Shown here: positions 53,701 to 64,000 of the stretch, piece after piece | Numbering within the stretch: position 1 is the first letter of the stretch | How the letters are laid out: each line of letters begins with the position of its first letter | Assembly (NCBI GenBank): GCA_943735955.1 | Contig: OX030969.1 | Coordinates: 112,501-176,500 of the forward strand | Reading direction: 5' to 3' | Origin: Piscicola geometra | Taxonomy: Eukaryota > Annelida > Clitellata > Hirudinida > Piscicolidae | Length of the DNA stretch: 64,000 bases | Translations under genes and position numbers: made by a program | Notes under the pieces: model-generated | The model's database searches: none | Seen by the model: the letters and a program-made list of their open reading frames with translations, nothing else | What the model was told of the DNA's origin: nothing

Positions 53701-53853
53701 GTATATGTCCCCCCTCCCCACCCTCCACCCTCATATAGTATATGTCCCCCCTCCCCACCCTCCACCCTCATATAGTATATGTCTCCCCTCCCCACCCTTC
53801 CCCCCATATAGTATATGTCTCCCCTCCCCACCCTCCACCCTCATTTAGTATAG
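47716..53853. repeat. 37-bp satellite array, about 165 copies
   Basis: Unit ATAGTATATGTCCCCCCTCC then CCACCCTCCACCCTCAT. Sub-variants include CCCTTCCCCCCAT, CATTTAGTAT and CCCTTATCTCC. Strongly strand-asymmetric (C-rich on plus). Adjacent to PPP2R2 exon 3. The many short open frames in it are artefacts. Confidence 0.98.
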
Positions 53854-54008
53854 CCAAGTAGCATGTTTACAGTGCCTTTGTTCGACACTACATTCATCAT
53901 CCCTTCTTTCCCTCTCTCTCAAAATCACTCCCACGCATCTCAGCACCACCCTTCTTCCCTCCTTTCCTTCCCCTACTCTCCCCATCCCCCCACCCCCTCT
54001 CATCTCAC

Positions 54009-54210
54009 CATTGGTGGAAAGGAGGAAGTCGGCAGCGTTGAGTTTGTGCAGCCATCTGATGCAGTTGATCTTCTCCTCGATGTCGACACTCTTCAGGTAG
54101 TCAAAGACGGGCAGATGACTCTGGAAGGAGCCGCAGACGTCGTACTGTGAAGGTCGCTTGCTGCTTGGAGGGCATGCTTTCGTGGACTTGATTGTCTTTG
54201 AAGGCTTTTC
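54009..54210 (-). CDS. PPP2R2: PPP2R2-like exon 3
   Basis: [20 protein letters not shown] and [10 protein letters not shown] match the [20 protein letters not shown]...LLSTN motif almost residue for residue. It ends in phase 1 at STN, the family's usual boundary. Confidence 0.9.
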
Positions 54211-54336
54211 CTGGAGAAAGAGAAAAAAAATCATTTACATTTTAAAGCTTTAGAGAGAATAAAAAATCATTTATATTTTAAAGCTTTAAATATATATATT
54301 TAGTTCAATTAAAAGTGCTATAAAAATTAAAAGCAC

Positions 54337-54438
54337 CTCTTCAGACGAGTTTCTTTTGAAAATTGTGACTGCCTCCCTTGTATCCAGTGGCCAGCAGAGA
54401 CCCATCATGGTTGAAGCGCACACTTGAAATTATGTCGG
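54337..54438 (-). CDS. PPP2R2: PPP2R2-like exon 2 (frameshifted)
   Basis: ADIISSVRFNHDGSLLATGY matches ADIISTVEFNHSGELLATGD, the first WD40 blade. The exon is 102 bp; 104 would keep phase. Confidence 0.75.
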
Positions 54439-54619
54439 CTTTAGGAATGTTTAAAATTATCTTTAAACATTTATTATTATTATTATTATTTAAAAAATAT
54501 ATAATAATCTTGAAAGAGTGTGTAGCAAGGTGTAAGAGGTGCATGCTGGCAAACTAAGACTTTAAGCCTCAGAGACACTGTCCATGTAGTGAATGTGTAT
54601 TTTGAGAAAGTGATCTTAC

Positions 54620-54674
54620 CTTCAGTGGCTGTGTTATCAGAAGGTCCGTTGAGTTGAGAAAATAACCAGTGCAT
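54620..54674 (-). CDS. PPP2R2: PPP2R2-like exon 1 (coding part)
   Basis: ATG at 54674, then HWLFSQLNGPSDNTATE and a GTAAGA donor in phase 1, as expected for this family. An in-frame ATG also lies slightly upstream at 54692. Confidence 0.65.
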
Positions 54675-54784
54675 AATTAGAGAAAAGCTCAAAAAGGTAT
54701 GGAAATCAACTTTAAGACGTAAACTTATAAATTAAGAGATGCATAATAAAATTAAGTTTTAGTATTTGGAAAATAAAAATTATA

Positions 54785-55100
54785 CTACTTGATCTCAGAA
54801 AAGCCTTCGACAAAATGCCCACAAGAGACTTTCCATCAAGCTTCAATGATTAAGGAAACCGCATTAACCTGCTGAAGTTGATAATAAGTAACTTATTAAG
54901 TTCTTTCAGCAACAAAAGCGGGCAAGTTCTTGTTGAAGGTCACACATCATCGTCTGCTTGAGTAACATCCAGTTTCTTCAAGGTTCGACTTGCTTTTTTT
55001 CCTATTTCACATCAACGACATCCCAGGAAAAGCAGACTTAACCACACGTCTGATTGCAGACGACAGCCTTCTTTATATAAAAATGACAATGGTGGTTGAT
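54785..55100 (+). mobile_element. Degenerate LINE reverse transcriptase fragment
   Basis: Translation with stops and shifts gives LDLRKAFDKMPTRDF and, further on, HINDIPG and LTTRLIADDSLLY, the finger/palm motifs of CR1/Jockey-type RTs. Confidence 0.65.
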
Positions 55101-55122
55101 TGAAACATCGCAAAAAAAGATT

Positions 55123-55870
55123 TTAACCCATTAACGCATACTGTCCTTTTTTAAGGACAGCAATAAAAAGTTTTTTTATAATAGTTATCTTGATTATATT
55201 TATTATCTTTGCAACTAATCCTGTCCTATATAAACTGAAGTCTTTGTTGAAATTTTTTTGTGTGATTTGAAACTGATAGATTGTTTCGATATTCTGATTT
55301 TTCTAGGCGATAACTAAATTTTTTGTGTTTTTGTCATGGCTCATGAAAAAAAATTAGTTATAATTTTATTTAATGTCTACCATTCATAATGTATAATATT
55401 ATTTCATTGTTATTCATTCTTATATCTTATTTTAAAACAAATGTCATTTTACATGTAATATTTTTTCCAAAAACTGTGTTTTATTGAATGTCCTTTTTTA
55501 AGGACATTATGCAGTAATACTGATGGTAAAAACAATGATTTTCAGATTCGCTCTTCATGAAGTCATTAGTATTTTGGAAGATGACAATGATTTCTTTTCA
55601 GCAGATATAGTCATGATTCCTCCTACTGACCCAAACTGCTCTAATGAGGATAGTGGACCCGAGGATGGTGAAGGAACCTTAGATAATTTATCAAGAAACC
55701 AGCTAAATGCAGAAGCAGAAATAGTAATTTCCAAAATTGGGGAAGAGAAAACCACTATAAGTAGAGAAGAATTTAGAAAGTCAAAAGCGTCAGAAAATCA
55801 TTTCAAAGTTAACTTTCCAATTTTGATTGCACAATTTTAATTATCATTTTTTTTAATTCGAGTTTTTATA
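55123..55870 (+). mobile_element. piggyBac-like element, 5' part with transposase N-terminus
   Basis: Starts TTAA followed by CCCATTAACGC, a piggyBac-type end. A CTGTCCTTTTTTAAGGACAG palindrome (55140-55160) recurs at 55488-55508. Open frame 55523-55840 reads ILEDDNDFFSADIVMIPP, EDSGPEDGEGTLDNLSRNQL, typical of the acidic N-terminus before the DDE domain of piggyBac-derived proteins. The catalytic part is missing, cut near the hAT insertion. Confidence 0.7.
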
Positions 55871-55880
55871 TGCTTTATAT

Positions 55881-58117
55881 CCGAGGTGCACAACCCGCGG
55901 CCCGCGGGCCGCATGCAGCCCTTCGGCCTGTTTGATGCGGCCCTCAGACAACTAGTCCATTTTGGCTATTTGCGGCCCTAACAGAATTTTAAATCGACGC
56001 ACCCGCCCATCTCTTTTTAATAGTACTGTTTGCACTTTCCTAATATAAAACGATTGGAACAACAACAACGAGCGATAAATGAGTTGTTTTAATTTAGTAA
56101 GAATGTCAAAGCGTAAAATTGAAGCAGAAAATCGTCAGTTTAATGAAGAATGAACAAATGCAGCATTTCAACGGAACAGCTTTGGGCCTAATTTGTCGTG
56201 AGTCCGTAACTGTGATGAAGGACTACAATTGCAAAAGACATGAAACCAAACACGCTGCTACGTTTGATGATGTGAAAGACGAAGATAGAAAAAATATAAT
56301 TGATCAACTTGTAAAAAGATTGTCATCTGAGCAAAATATTTTTACAAAAAAGTTAATGAAAATAAGACTTTTGATCGTGCCGGTTGTGCCGTAGCACAGA
56401 TTATCGCGCGATCGTCTCGAACATTTACTGATGGTGATTTCGTCAAAGACTGCATGCAAGCCATTTCCAAAGAAGTCTGTCCTGAGAAAACAGACCTGTT
56501 CAACATAGTGCCATTGTCACGGATGACTTTCCAGCGCCGGATGGTTGATTTATCCAATGACATTTGCGTGACAAGCTTGCCATTTGCAAGTATTTTTCAA
56601 TTGCCTTAGATGAGAGCACGGATAACGTTGACACAGCAAAGCTTTTGGTTTTTGTTTGTGTGGTGGATAAGAACTGTAAATTAACTAAGAAATTAACAGG
56701 AATGGCCTCATTACGTGGACGTACGACTGGTGCAGATATTTTTGGAAGAGTGAAATCTGTTCTTGACGTTTATTGGCCAAAGCTCTGCAGTGTTACTACT
56801 GACGGTGCACCCGCCATGACTGGTAAAGAATTAGGACTTATTGCACATCTGCGGTCACATTTGCGAGACTTAGGAATTCCAACAGACACCATCCACGCAT
56901 ACCACTGCATCATACATCAAGAGTCACTTTGTACACGAGTCATTAATTTTGATAATGTTATGAAATTTGTTTTCAAATCAGTGAACTTCATATGAGCGAA
57001 AAGGCTTAACCATCGACAATTCAGATCATTTCTTGAAAACATTGAGTCAGAATATCGTGACATACCATATCACACTTGTGTAAGGTGGTTGAGTCGAGGA
57101 AAATTTCTAACTAGGTTTGTTGAGTTACGAAAGGAAATCTGTGAATTCCTTGTTACCAAAGGCAAAGACACAAATAAACAGTGGTCGGCAGACTTAGCAT
57201 TTTTGACAGACATAACAGAACACCTAAATAACTTTAATCTACGTCTTCAAGGCAAAGATCACTACATCTTTTATATGTACCAAGAGCTGCTGTCATTCAC
57301 CTTGAAGCTACGGCTGATTTGTTCGAATCTGCAATCTGTTAATTTTTTGTCATTTTCCTTTTTATTCAGCTTTTCAGAAAGAATGCCAATGTGACTTTAA
57401 TAAATACCACGACAGTTGTGAAGCGTTACTAAAGGAATTTAATGAACGTTTTGAGGCATTCAGGGAGCATAAGGATTTATTCAACTTCATCCGTGACCCT
57501 TTCTCTTGTGCTGTAGAATCCGTACCTGAGCAATGTCAGTTAGAAGTCATTGATCTTCAATGTTCACCAGAATTAAAGTTTGCGTTTCAGCATAACTCCA
57601 TTTTAACTTTTTATTGAAGTCTTAGTTCAGTAAAATATGAAGCGGTCAAAGATTTGGCTGGCCGAATCTTGTCTGAATTTGGCAGCACATACGTGTGTGA
57701 ACAAACGTTTTCAGTCATGAACACAAATAAAAATAAACTGAGATCATCCTTGTCTGATGATAATCTTTGTTCGATTTTGAGGCTTGCAACAACAGAACTC
57801 GAAGCCAATATTGACAATGTTGTTTCAACCATCCAGGCTCAACCTTCTCATTAAAATACTAACATTTAGTTATTCATAAATTTTTAAATAACGTTATTTT
57901 TTTGTTATGACATTTATTAAAAACTTCCATTCTTTGAGTTTTTTTACATTTAGTTATTCATACATGTTTAAATAACGTTATTTTTTTATGACATTCATTA
58001 AAAATCTGCATTCCTTTAGTTGCTTTACTGTGTCATCTATGTGCACGCTGATGCGGCCCTGGGCGCCTGGGACTCAGAAATTTTGCCCCTCAGGCTGAAA
58101 AAGGTTGTGCACCCCTG
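55881..58117 (+). mobile_element. hAT DNA transposon (Charlie/GTF2IRD2-like), inactivated
   Basis: Terminal inverted repeats GAGGTGCACAACC (from 55883) and GGTTGTGCACCCCTG (to 58117). An 8-bp near-perfect target duplication, CTTTATAT (55873-55880) and CTATATAT (58118-58125). Transposase pieces on plus: BED-finger remnant (about 56215-56260), ALDESTDNVDTAKLLVFV (first Asp), VTTDGAPAMTGKELGL (second Asp), YHCIIHQESLCTRV, VRWLSRGKFLTRFVELR, LAFLTDITEHLNNFNLRLQG and a C-terminal dimerisation segment (57645-57850). These lie in three frames with stops, so it is inactive. Confidence 0.88.
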
Positions 58118-58320
58118 CTATATATACTACGCTTGAAAGTAAAACATTCCTCCCTCGTCTTCTTAAATATCACATTCTATAATTTACATTTATATTATCA
58201 TCTCTGATTCTTATGACTTATTTATCTACTTAATTATTACCTTTGTCTTGTAGTATTTTTTTTCAAACCATTATCATTAGCATCAGTATCCTATAATTAT
58301 CTACTATTATCTAGTATCTT

Positions 58321-58380
58321 ATGCAACATGTAACATGGCCTGCGTCTGTCAAACCGTGATCAATAAAGACTATAAAAAAT
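58321..58380 (+). mobile_element. SINE family A 3' tail fragment
   Basis: ACATGTAACATGGCCTGCGT then CTGTCAAACCGTGATCAATA, matching the end of the copies at 28475 and 46519. Confidence 0.55.
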
Positions 58381-58394
58381 AAAATAAAAACTAT

Positions 58395-58640
58395 CTAGGC
58401 GAGATATATCGCAAAATGAACAATAAATTAGGCTTCTTTACTTCTTTCATGAATAATTTTTTGAGTAATTAATAATAATTTTACTCAGTAATGTCAAATC
58501 TGGTATATATTTCGGCAAAATATCTGAGGCGAGATATATCGTAAAATGAACAATAAATAAGGCTTCTTTACTTCTTTCATGAATAATTTTTTGAGTAATT
58601 AATAATAATTTTACTCAGTAATGTCAAATCTGTTTACATT
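58395..58640. repeat. Duplicated segment of about 120 bp
   Basis: GGCGAGATATATCG...TTTACTCAGTAATGTCAAAT occurs twice in direct order (58397 and 58528). An inverted related segment lies at 61300-61380. Confidence 0.8.
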
Positions 58641-61600
58641 TTAATTATTTGAACTGTTATTTCTATTTATATACATAAACAATTACCGAGTCCATCATAA
58701 TCCCAAAAAATAGGTGAAACCACTTTATTTAACTAAAAAATATTATAAAATTTAGAAATTTTATGCTAAATTGTTTAATAAAAAGTTTTAGCTTTATATT
58801 TTTGGTCAGAGCAATAAAAGTCATCAGCAAAATGTTTTACTAGTAATATTATAGAAGTCAAAAGATCTGCGTGGTTTTCAACTCTCTTAACTAAACTAAT
58901 ATGAGAAAAAATCTTATTAATTTAAAGTATTTTATTTTGCCTGTTAGCAATACCGTTTTATTACCATACAGCTATTTAAACATTGGAAATTTGTCTATGT
59001 CAATCGTTAATCTCATTTGCATAAATTATGAGTACGATTTCCAAACTAAACCGCTGTTGGTTTAGAGATGTAAACAGTAAATCAATCAAATTGCCAATCT
59101 CTTCAAATATTCAAAACAGAAAATGAATGAATGACAAATGTTCCTCAAACATCAGAATGGTTTTGGGATGCTTCTTTATTTTTTTTATGAAAATTGGGTG
59201 TCTGCACGAATTGCCGAAATAAATATTGTAGAATAGCTAGCTAGTGTTTATTGTCAAATAGCTAGCTAGTGTTTATTGTCGAAAGCAAATTTATTAAAGT
59301 GTGTTGAATTGCCGAAATATATTTAATGATATTTAACGATTTATATATCTATGTGTAATAACTTATTTGATGAATTTAATTGAATATTGATTCATTAATT
59401 GATGAGCTAAATTTAATTTTATATTAATTTTTTTCAATGTTTTAACCAAAGATATTTGAAGTAACGGTTTTAACTATTATGTTGCATTACCAAGTACTTA
59501 TATCTAATAATAATAATAATAACGATTATAATAAAAACATTAATTGCCAAAAATGAAATAAAAAAGTATTTAATTTGGATTTGAAAATTACAGATTTTTC
59601 ATATTCGGCTAGTTGAAAAAAATCCTTTTCGGCAATTCAGGCTTTTTAATATTTCGACTCATTCGGCAACTTGCATTTCCCGAATTCGCACTAGCACCTG
59701 AAAATTGTTACTGCTTTTCCTAGTTATCTAGTATTTTAAACATAATAGTTTAATATTCAATTATTGTCATGATGTCAATTTCTATCCACTGATTTCTTCT
59801 TGGATGCTCTCGCTTCTAGACCCCCGCCTTCATACAAACATATACTCATATAGTTTGATTGGCCCAGCGTTGATTAGTATGCATGCATTTGATTGGTCCA
59901 CCAAACATAAAATGCACATACACACAAGCACACATCCATAACAATTATTGAAGACAAGTTTCCAATGTTTAAATAGCTGTATGGTAATGCTAATAGGCAA
60001 AATAAAATAATTTAAATTTTGCCTATGACATTTAGTGCTCTGACCAATATTATGCAACAACTTTTTTATTGAAAAATTTCACATATTATTTTTTAATTTA
60101 TTTAAATGTTTTACTAGTAATATGATGAAAAATATATTATTAAATTGAAATATTCTATTTTGCCTGTTAGCATTACCGTTTTTTACCAGACAGCTATTTC
60201 CAAACTTCTGCTGACTCACGAATTTGACTGAAAATGAATCTTGCTATTATTGACTCTTACGACAAAGAGATGTCAGTTGCTTTTCTGCAAAATCAAGGAA
60301 TTCTTCATCAAGAACGTTTGTGTGATAAAAGCCACCAGATGATCTTCTCATATCGACAATTATTTGGTAGAGTTCTTGTGGAAGCACAAGAACAAAAAAA
60401 ACAACTTATTTTTCACCATTTTAAACGATATTAGCAAATTTGCCCTTGAGTAATATTCTAATTTTACGGTTCACATAATATTTTTACATTTTTGTCTTTA
60501 ACATTTTGAGTTTAATAAAGTGGTGAAAACTTAATTTTTGAAATTTTAAACTTAATTGAAGGTAATAAAAACCTATTATTAAGTATTTCACGTAAAAGAT
60601 AGTGCATCAATTGTTTTTATTCTCGAAAACCATCCCACTGAGAAAGTATGTTCCTTCCTTATTGAACAAGGCTTATTCATTCTCACTCATTCAACAACAA
60701 CAAAATACAAAGGGCTAGAAGAAAGTTGAGCTAAAGAAAACCAAGCACATTCCATGTGCACCAGCAGAAGCAAGAGATCAGTCAAGAGAATGGAGCAGCC
60801 TATGACCTGTTGGGTTTTGAAGTGACTTGCCCACTAATAGTGAAATAGGTCTTTTTTCAACATTATGACACTGTTCTATAATATTTTCAAACCCATTATC
60901 AACTTAATTTAACCACCTATTTTGTATCATGGTAGCTGACATTGATAAAAAGAAGATTTAAAATAAAACATGTCAGGACTATCCAAGAAGAAATATTCTG
61001 ACTGCTGATAGGCAAAAGAAAATAATTTAAAATTATGAAACATTTACCCACGTATTATTAGTAAAACATGCTGATGACTTTTAGTCCTCTGACCAATATT
61101 ATGCCAACATTTTTTTAGTGAACAATTTCACATAATATTTTTACATTTTTAACGTATCTAGTTTAATAAAGTGGTAAAAAATTAATTTTTAAACGACTGT
61201 GAACAGATTTGAATTTGTTAAAGCTGCAAAGGATATGCTGCAAATTAGAGCAATAAATCATTTCGATGAAATTTTTTCGACTTTGATTGTTTCTATCTTT
61301 TTCATTCAGGTCATAATAATATTCTAGAAGTAAATAAGCCATAATTCTTGTTCATTTTACGATATATCTCGTATCAAATAGTTGCCGAAAGATTAAAAAA
61401 ATATGGCCGCCTTTATTTATCATTATTTTCATGTCTTTCATACATCAGCTGATATTAGTAAATAAACAGTGCCGTTAGCTATAAAATGTTAATCTTAAAG
61501 CTGCGTAATATATGTTTTAGTCATGTTTTTACACAAGTAGTGACCAATCAAAGCCATGCATATATTAACGCTGGGCCAATCAAACTACTTATAAATGTAT

Positions 61601-61760
61601 GGGTATATGTTTGTATGAAGGCGGGGGTTATAAAGCGAGAACAACCTTCTTCTTTAAATAAAAATTATTATATTTTGCATAATATTTTTTGGAAATCAAA
61701 TAAAAGGTTTTTCAAAAAACTTTATTGAATAAAGTCTTCAATATGTATAAAATGTAAGCA
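58641..61760. mobile_element. Nested inverted-repeat DNA elements (MITE-like)
   Basis: Several inverted pairs: 58798-58850 with 61060-61105; 58970-58998 with 59953-59980; 59820-59905 with 61550-61635 (CCCCCGCCTTCATACAAACA, GTTTGATTGGCCCAGCGTT). This is consistent with overlapping copies of non-autonomous transposons. Confidence 0.65.
60234..60434 (+). pseudogene. Possible Merlin/ISXO2-type transposase N-terminal fragment
   Basis: VAFLQNQGILHQERLCDKSH then QMIFSYRQL resembles the start of ISXO2/Merlin transposases (FLQ..G.L....C..G..M). Only 66 residues, no catalytic part. It lies between the inverted repeats at 59820 and 61635. Confidence 0.3.
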
Positions 61761-62706
61761 TTTTTAAACACTTTTAATTCATTTAAAAAAACAGAAGTAA
61801 AAAGGTTTAAAAAATTTAAAGATAAATAAATATCGATCGGTAAAATAATTTAACAATTGAGGTGAGCAGTAATATAAGAAAATAAAGTTAATCAAAGATC
61901 GCGAATATAGTTTTGTTAACATACTTCCAGCGGTAATCAGCGAGTTCCAGTATATATTACTATAGGTCAGGTCAGGACACTTAAGTAGCAAGAAAATAGC
62001 CTCTGTTGAAAAATTTGTTTGCTTGAGTAACTGGCTCAAAAATGATGTGTTACAATTGCATTTTTTATCATTCATGAATTCATTTTTTTAACTGTGTATT
62101 ACTTTCATAAAAAAATTTAGGGAAAATTTTATTTGTAAGGAAAAAAATTTTCAATACTATTTTATACTATTGTCAAATATGTTAAAAAAACATTGCGTTA
62201 AAATATGAAATAAAATAACGCACGATCAAATTGCGTAACCGAACGATTAACGGCGTTTAAAAGTTATAATCGTGGAACAGCTCTAATTATTTTAACTTTA
62301 AAATGTTGTTTCCGTTTTTTCCGTTAAAATGGAAAGTTCATGAAATATTTTTTAATTATATCGAAATATTAATTTTAAAATAATAATTTGTAAATGAAAT
62401 ATTTCAACATCAAAAAATGCAATTTCTATAACAAAATATTGGAAGGGGGAGGTTGGGGCCCCTGCGACTAAATATTGGGGGGGGGGGCTTCACTAAGCTC
62501 CATGGAGTCGGCGCATATGCTATCTGCCCTATCTGCATCCAATCAACCCTAAAACACCCTCTTTGCGCTCTCGATCACCCTTTCTGTACCCAATCAACCA
62601 TCTTTGCACCCAATCCATTTATAAATTTTATAATTAATCTTTGCAATAGATCTTTTGTAGAATGAACGGTTTTGGGTATAATCTTAAGTCTAAATAAAAA
62701 TTAAAT
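61761..62706. other. AT-rich spacer, nothing firm
   Basis: A G run at 62468-62487, then loosely repeated ACCCAATCAACC/CTTTGC words (62520-62625). No coding homology recognised. Confidence 0.45.
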
Positions 62707-62900
62707 TTAATTAATTAGAATGTTTTTAGTGCGAATGTGGGTTGTTTTGAATCTGTCAAGGAATGACCGCAGCAGACCAAGATGACCGGAGGGAATCAAG
62801 TGAGCTGCGACATAAAGGAGAAATCCTTCCATAGCAGCAGAAGTTCCAGCGTTGGCAGGGACTTCTCCTTCACCCTCTATCGCAGTCTCGGCACCAGTAG
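62707..62900 (-). CDS. Possible C-terminal exon, unrecognised
   Basis: Open to a TAA at 62707: EVPANAGTSAAMEGFLLYVA then HLIPSGHLGLLRSFLDRFKT. Composition is richer in GC and more protein-like than its surroundings. No family recognised; the acceptor is uncertain. Confidence 0.35.
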
Positions 62901-63171
62901 CAAGACAGAAAATTGAGAAGAATGATGATTGTGTTTTGTTGTTTTGAGGATGATGTGGTGATGATTGTGCTGTGGTATGAGTGTTAGTATTGTGGTGATG
63001 ATTGAATTTTTTATTTGTGGTGATAGGGATTTTTGTGGCGATGATTGTCATGGTGGTGTAGGTGAGGTTGGATTATTGAGGTTGATTGATTGTTTTTTTT
63101 ATATATTTAAATTTATATATATACATATATTGGTAGTGGTCTAAAAACCGTTTTATTTAACAAATTTATTT

Positions 63172-63235
63172 GAAGAGCGCCTTTGTTCAGTTAGTAAAGG
63201 GCGCTATACAAATCATTAGTGATTGATTGATTGCT
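63172..63235 (+). mobile_element. LINE/SINE 3' tail with (TGAT)n end
   Basis: AAGAGCGCCTTTGTTCAGTT, AAAGGGCGCTATACAAATCA and TGATTGATTGATTG. Confidence 0.6.
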
Positions 63236-63243
63236 TCGGTTTA

Positions 63244-63460
63244 GGTTGTAGGTTAACTGCACACAAAAGAATGCACAGTGCATATGTTAAATTCACATTT
63301 GATTTTGCACATTTCTTCTTTTTTACAGAAAAAACGTTAATTTAGGGTTTAGGTTAGGGTTTTCAGAAAAATCGCATTTTAAGAAGAAATGTGCAAAATC
63401 AAATCTGCATTTAACATGTGCTTTTTTTGTGTGCAGTTCACCTATAACCTTCGGTTGACC
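63244..63460. mobile_element. Foldback/MITE-like palindrome with telomere-like loop
   Basis: The arm 63247-63325 (GTAGGTTAACTGCACACAAA ... TTTTGCACATTTCTTCTT) pairs with 63382-63450. The loop reads TTTAGGGTTTAGGTTAGGGTTTTC. Confidence 0.7.
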
Positions 63461-63584
63461 TTTAAATAAGAGGGATACATTCAAATAAGTCTTGTAAACA
63501 TAAACATAATAACAAACATAGATAATGTAGCATAGAAGTCAAATAAAATATTAATAAATATTCATAGATATACAAGCACAAGTA

Positions 63585-63890
63585 GGATAGATACGCCCTC
63601 TGTATTAATCAGCAATGCAAGAGACCGTCATTCTTCAAATTCTTCAACATAGAAAAAAAGTATCACGTGACTTTGTTCATTTCTGTATCAAAAAATGGGA
63701 TAAAGAATCATATAAGATCATAGATATCCTACAATCAACAAGTAGTATAGATACGCCCTCTGTATTAATCACTCATGCAAGATACTGTCATTCTTCAAAT
63801 TCTTCAGCATAGAAAGAAAAGTTTCACGTGACTTTGTTTATTTCTGTACCAAAACAGGCGATATAAGAATCTTATAGGATATTCTAATTT
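63585..63890. repeat. 160-bp unit duplicated in tandem
   Basis: GATACGCCCTCTGTATTAAT starts at 63589 and again at 63749. Both units continue with GTCATTCTTCAAATTCTTCA and TCACGTGACTTTGTT. Confidence 0.85.
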
Positions 63891-64000
63891 TATAATATTA
63901 AATATATTTATTATATTTACCAGTTGTTAAAAAAACATTTATGGTTTTTATTTTAATTGTTGGATTGAGTTTTATTTCTTGAAATTGGTAACCGAACATT

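Larger units (their letters stand above)
54009..54674 (-). pseudogene. PPP2R2: PP2A regulatory subunit B55 (PPP2R2), N-terminal exons, frameshifted
   Basis: B55 is the WD40 regulatory subunit that directs PP2A to substrates. Three exons are seen: 54620-54674 (HWLFSQLNGPSDNTATE, compare QWCFSQVKG), 54337-54438 (ADIISSVRFNHDGSLLATGY then KGG) and 54009-54210 ([20 protein letters not shown] then [20 protein letters not shown]). Exon 2 loses its frame right after KGG. A 2-bp deletion would explain it, since the shifted frame reads VTIFKRNSSEE and then joins exon 3 in phase 0. No later WD40 exon is visible to the left, where a 6-kb satellite begins. It could be a pseudogene, or a real gene carrying an assembly error. 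Confidence 0.8.

Overview
This is a eukaryotic, almost certainly invertebrate-animal, genomic window. The evidence is spliced genes with GT/AG introns, recognisable animal-wide proteins, tRNA-derived SINEs, CR1/L2-like LINEs, hAT and piggyBac remnants and TTAGGG-type telomeric repeat. It is extremely rich in microsatellites and short-unit satellites. Most very long open frames are artefacts of repeats whose unit length is not a multiple of three. I cannot name the species.

Layout. (1) 1-17.7 kb, minus strand: about 23 small exons of a BLTP1 (KIAA1109/tweek) orthologue, a giant bridge-like lipid-transfer protein. It runs off the left edge, and most exon junctions agree in phase. Its largest intron holds a 44-bp satellite split by a CR1/L2-like LINE. 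(2) 18.1-22.7 kb, minus strand: six exons of a gamma-glutamyltransferase-like type II membrane protein (start codon, membrane anchor, first part of the ectodomain). The last visible exon joins the first BLTP1 exon in phase, and neither the rest of the transferase nor the BLTP1 N-terminus is present. (3) 24.3-37.4 kb, plus strand: an unrecognised gene coding for coiled coils, one RRM and a second long coiled coil. An intron carries a 1.7-kb foldback element and another carries a LINE RNase H fragment. (4) 37.9-38.5 kb, minus strand: two exons of a glutamine-rich coiled-coil protein. (5) 39.5-45.7 kb: two head-to-tail Penelope-like retroelements without an endonuclease domain, each running at its 3' end into (CCCTAA)n, with a hammerhead-like ribozyme. 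(6) 47.7-53.9 kb: about 6.1 kb of a 37-bp satellite, next to three exons of a PP2A B55 regulatory subunit (PPP2R2) with an apparent 2-bp frameshift. (7) 54.8-64 kb: degenerate LINE, piggyBac, hAT, possible Merlin and foldback/MITE-like elements in AT-rich DNA.

The genes do not form a pathway. The most notable items are the telomere-attached Penelope-like array and the phase-compatible GGT/BLTP1 junction. Exon boundaries were inferred by eye from splice consensus and phase, and family assignments come from remembered family features; no search was run.
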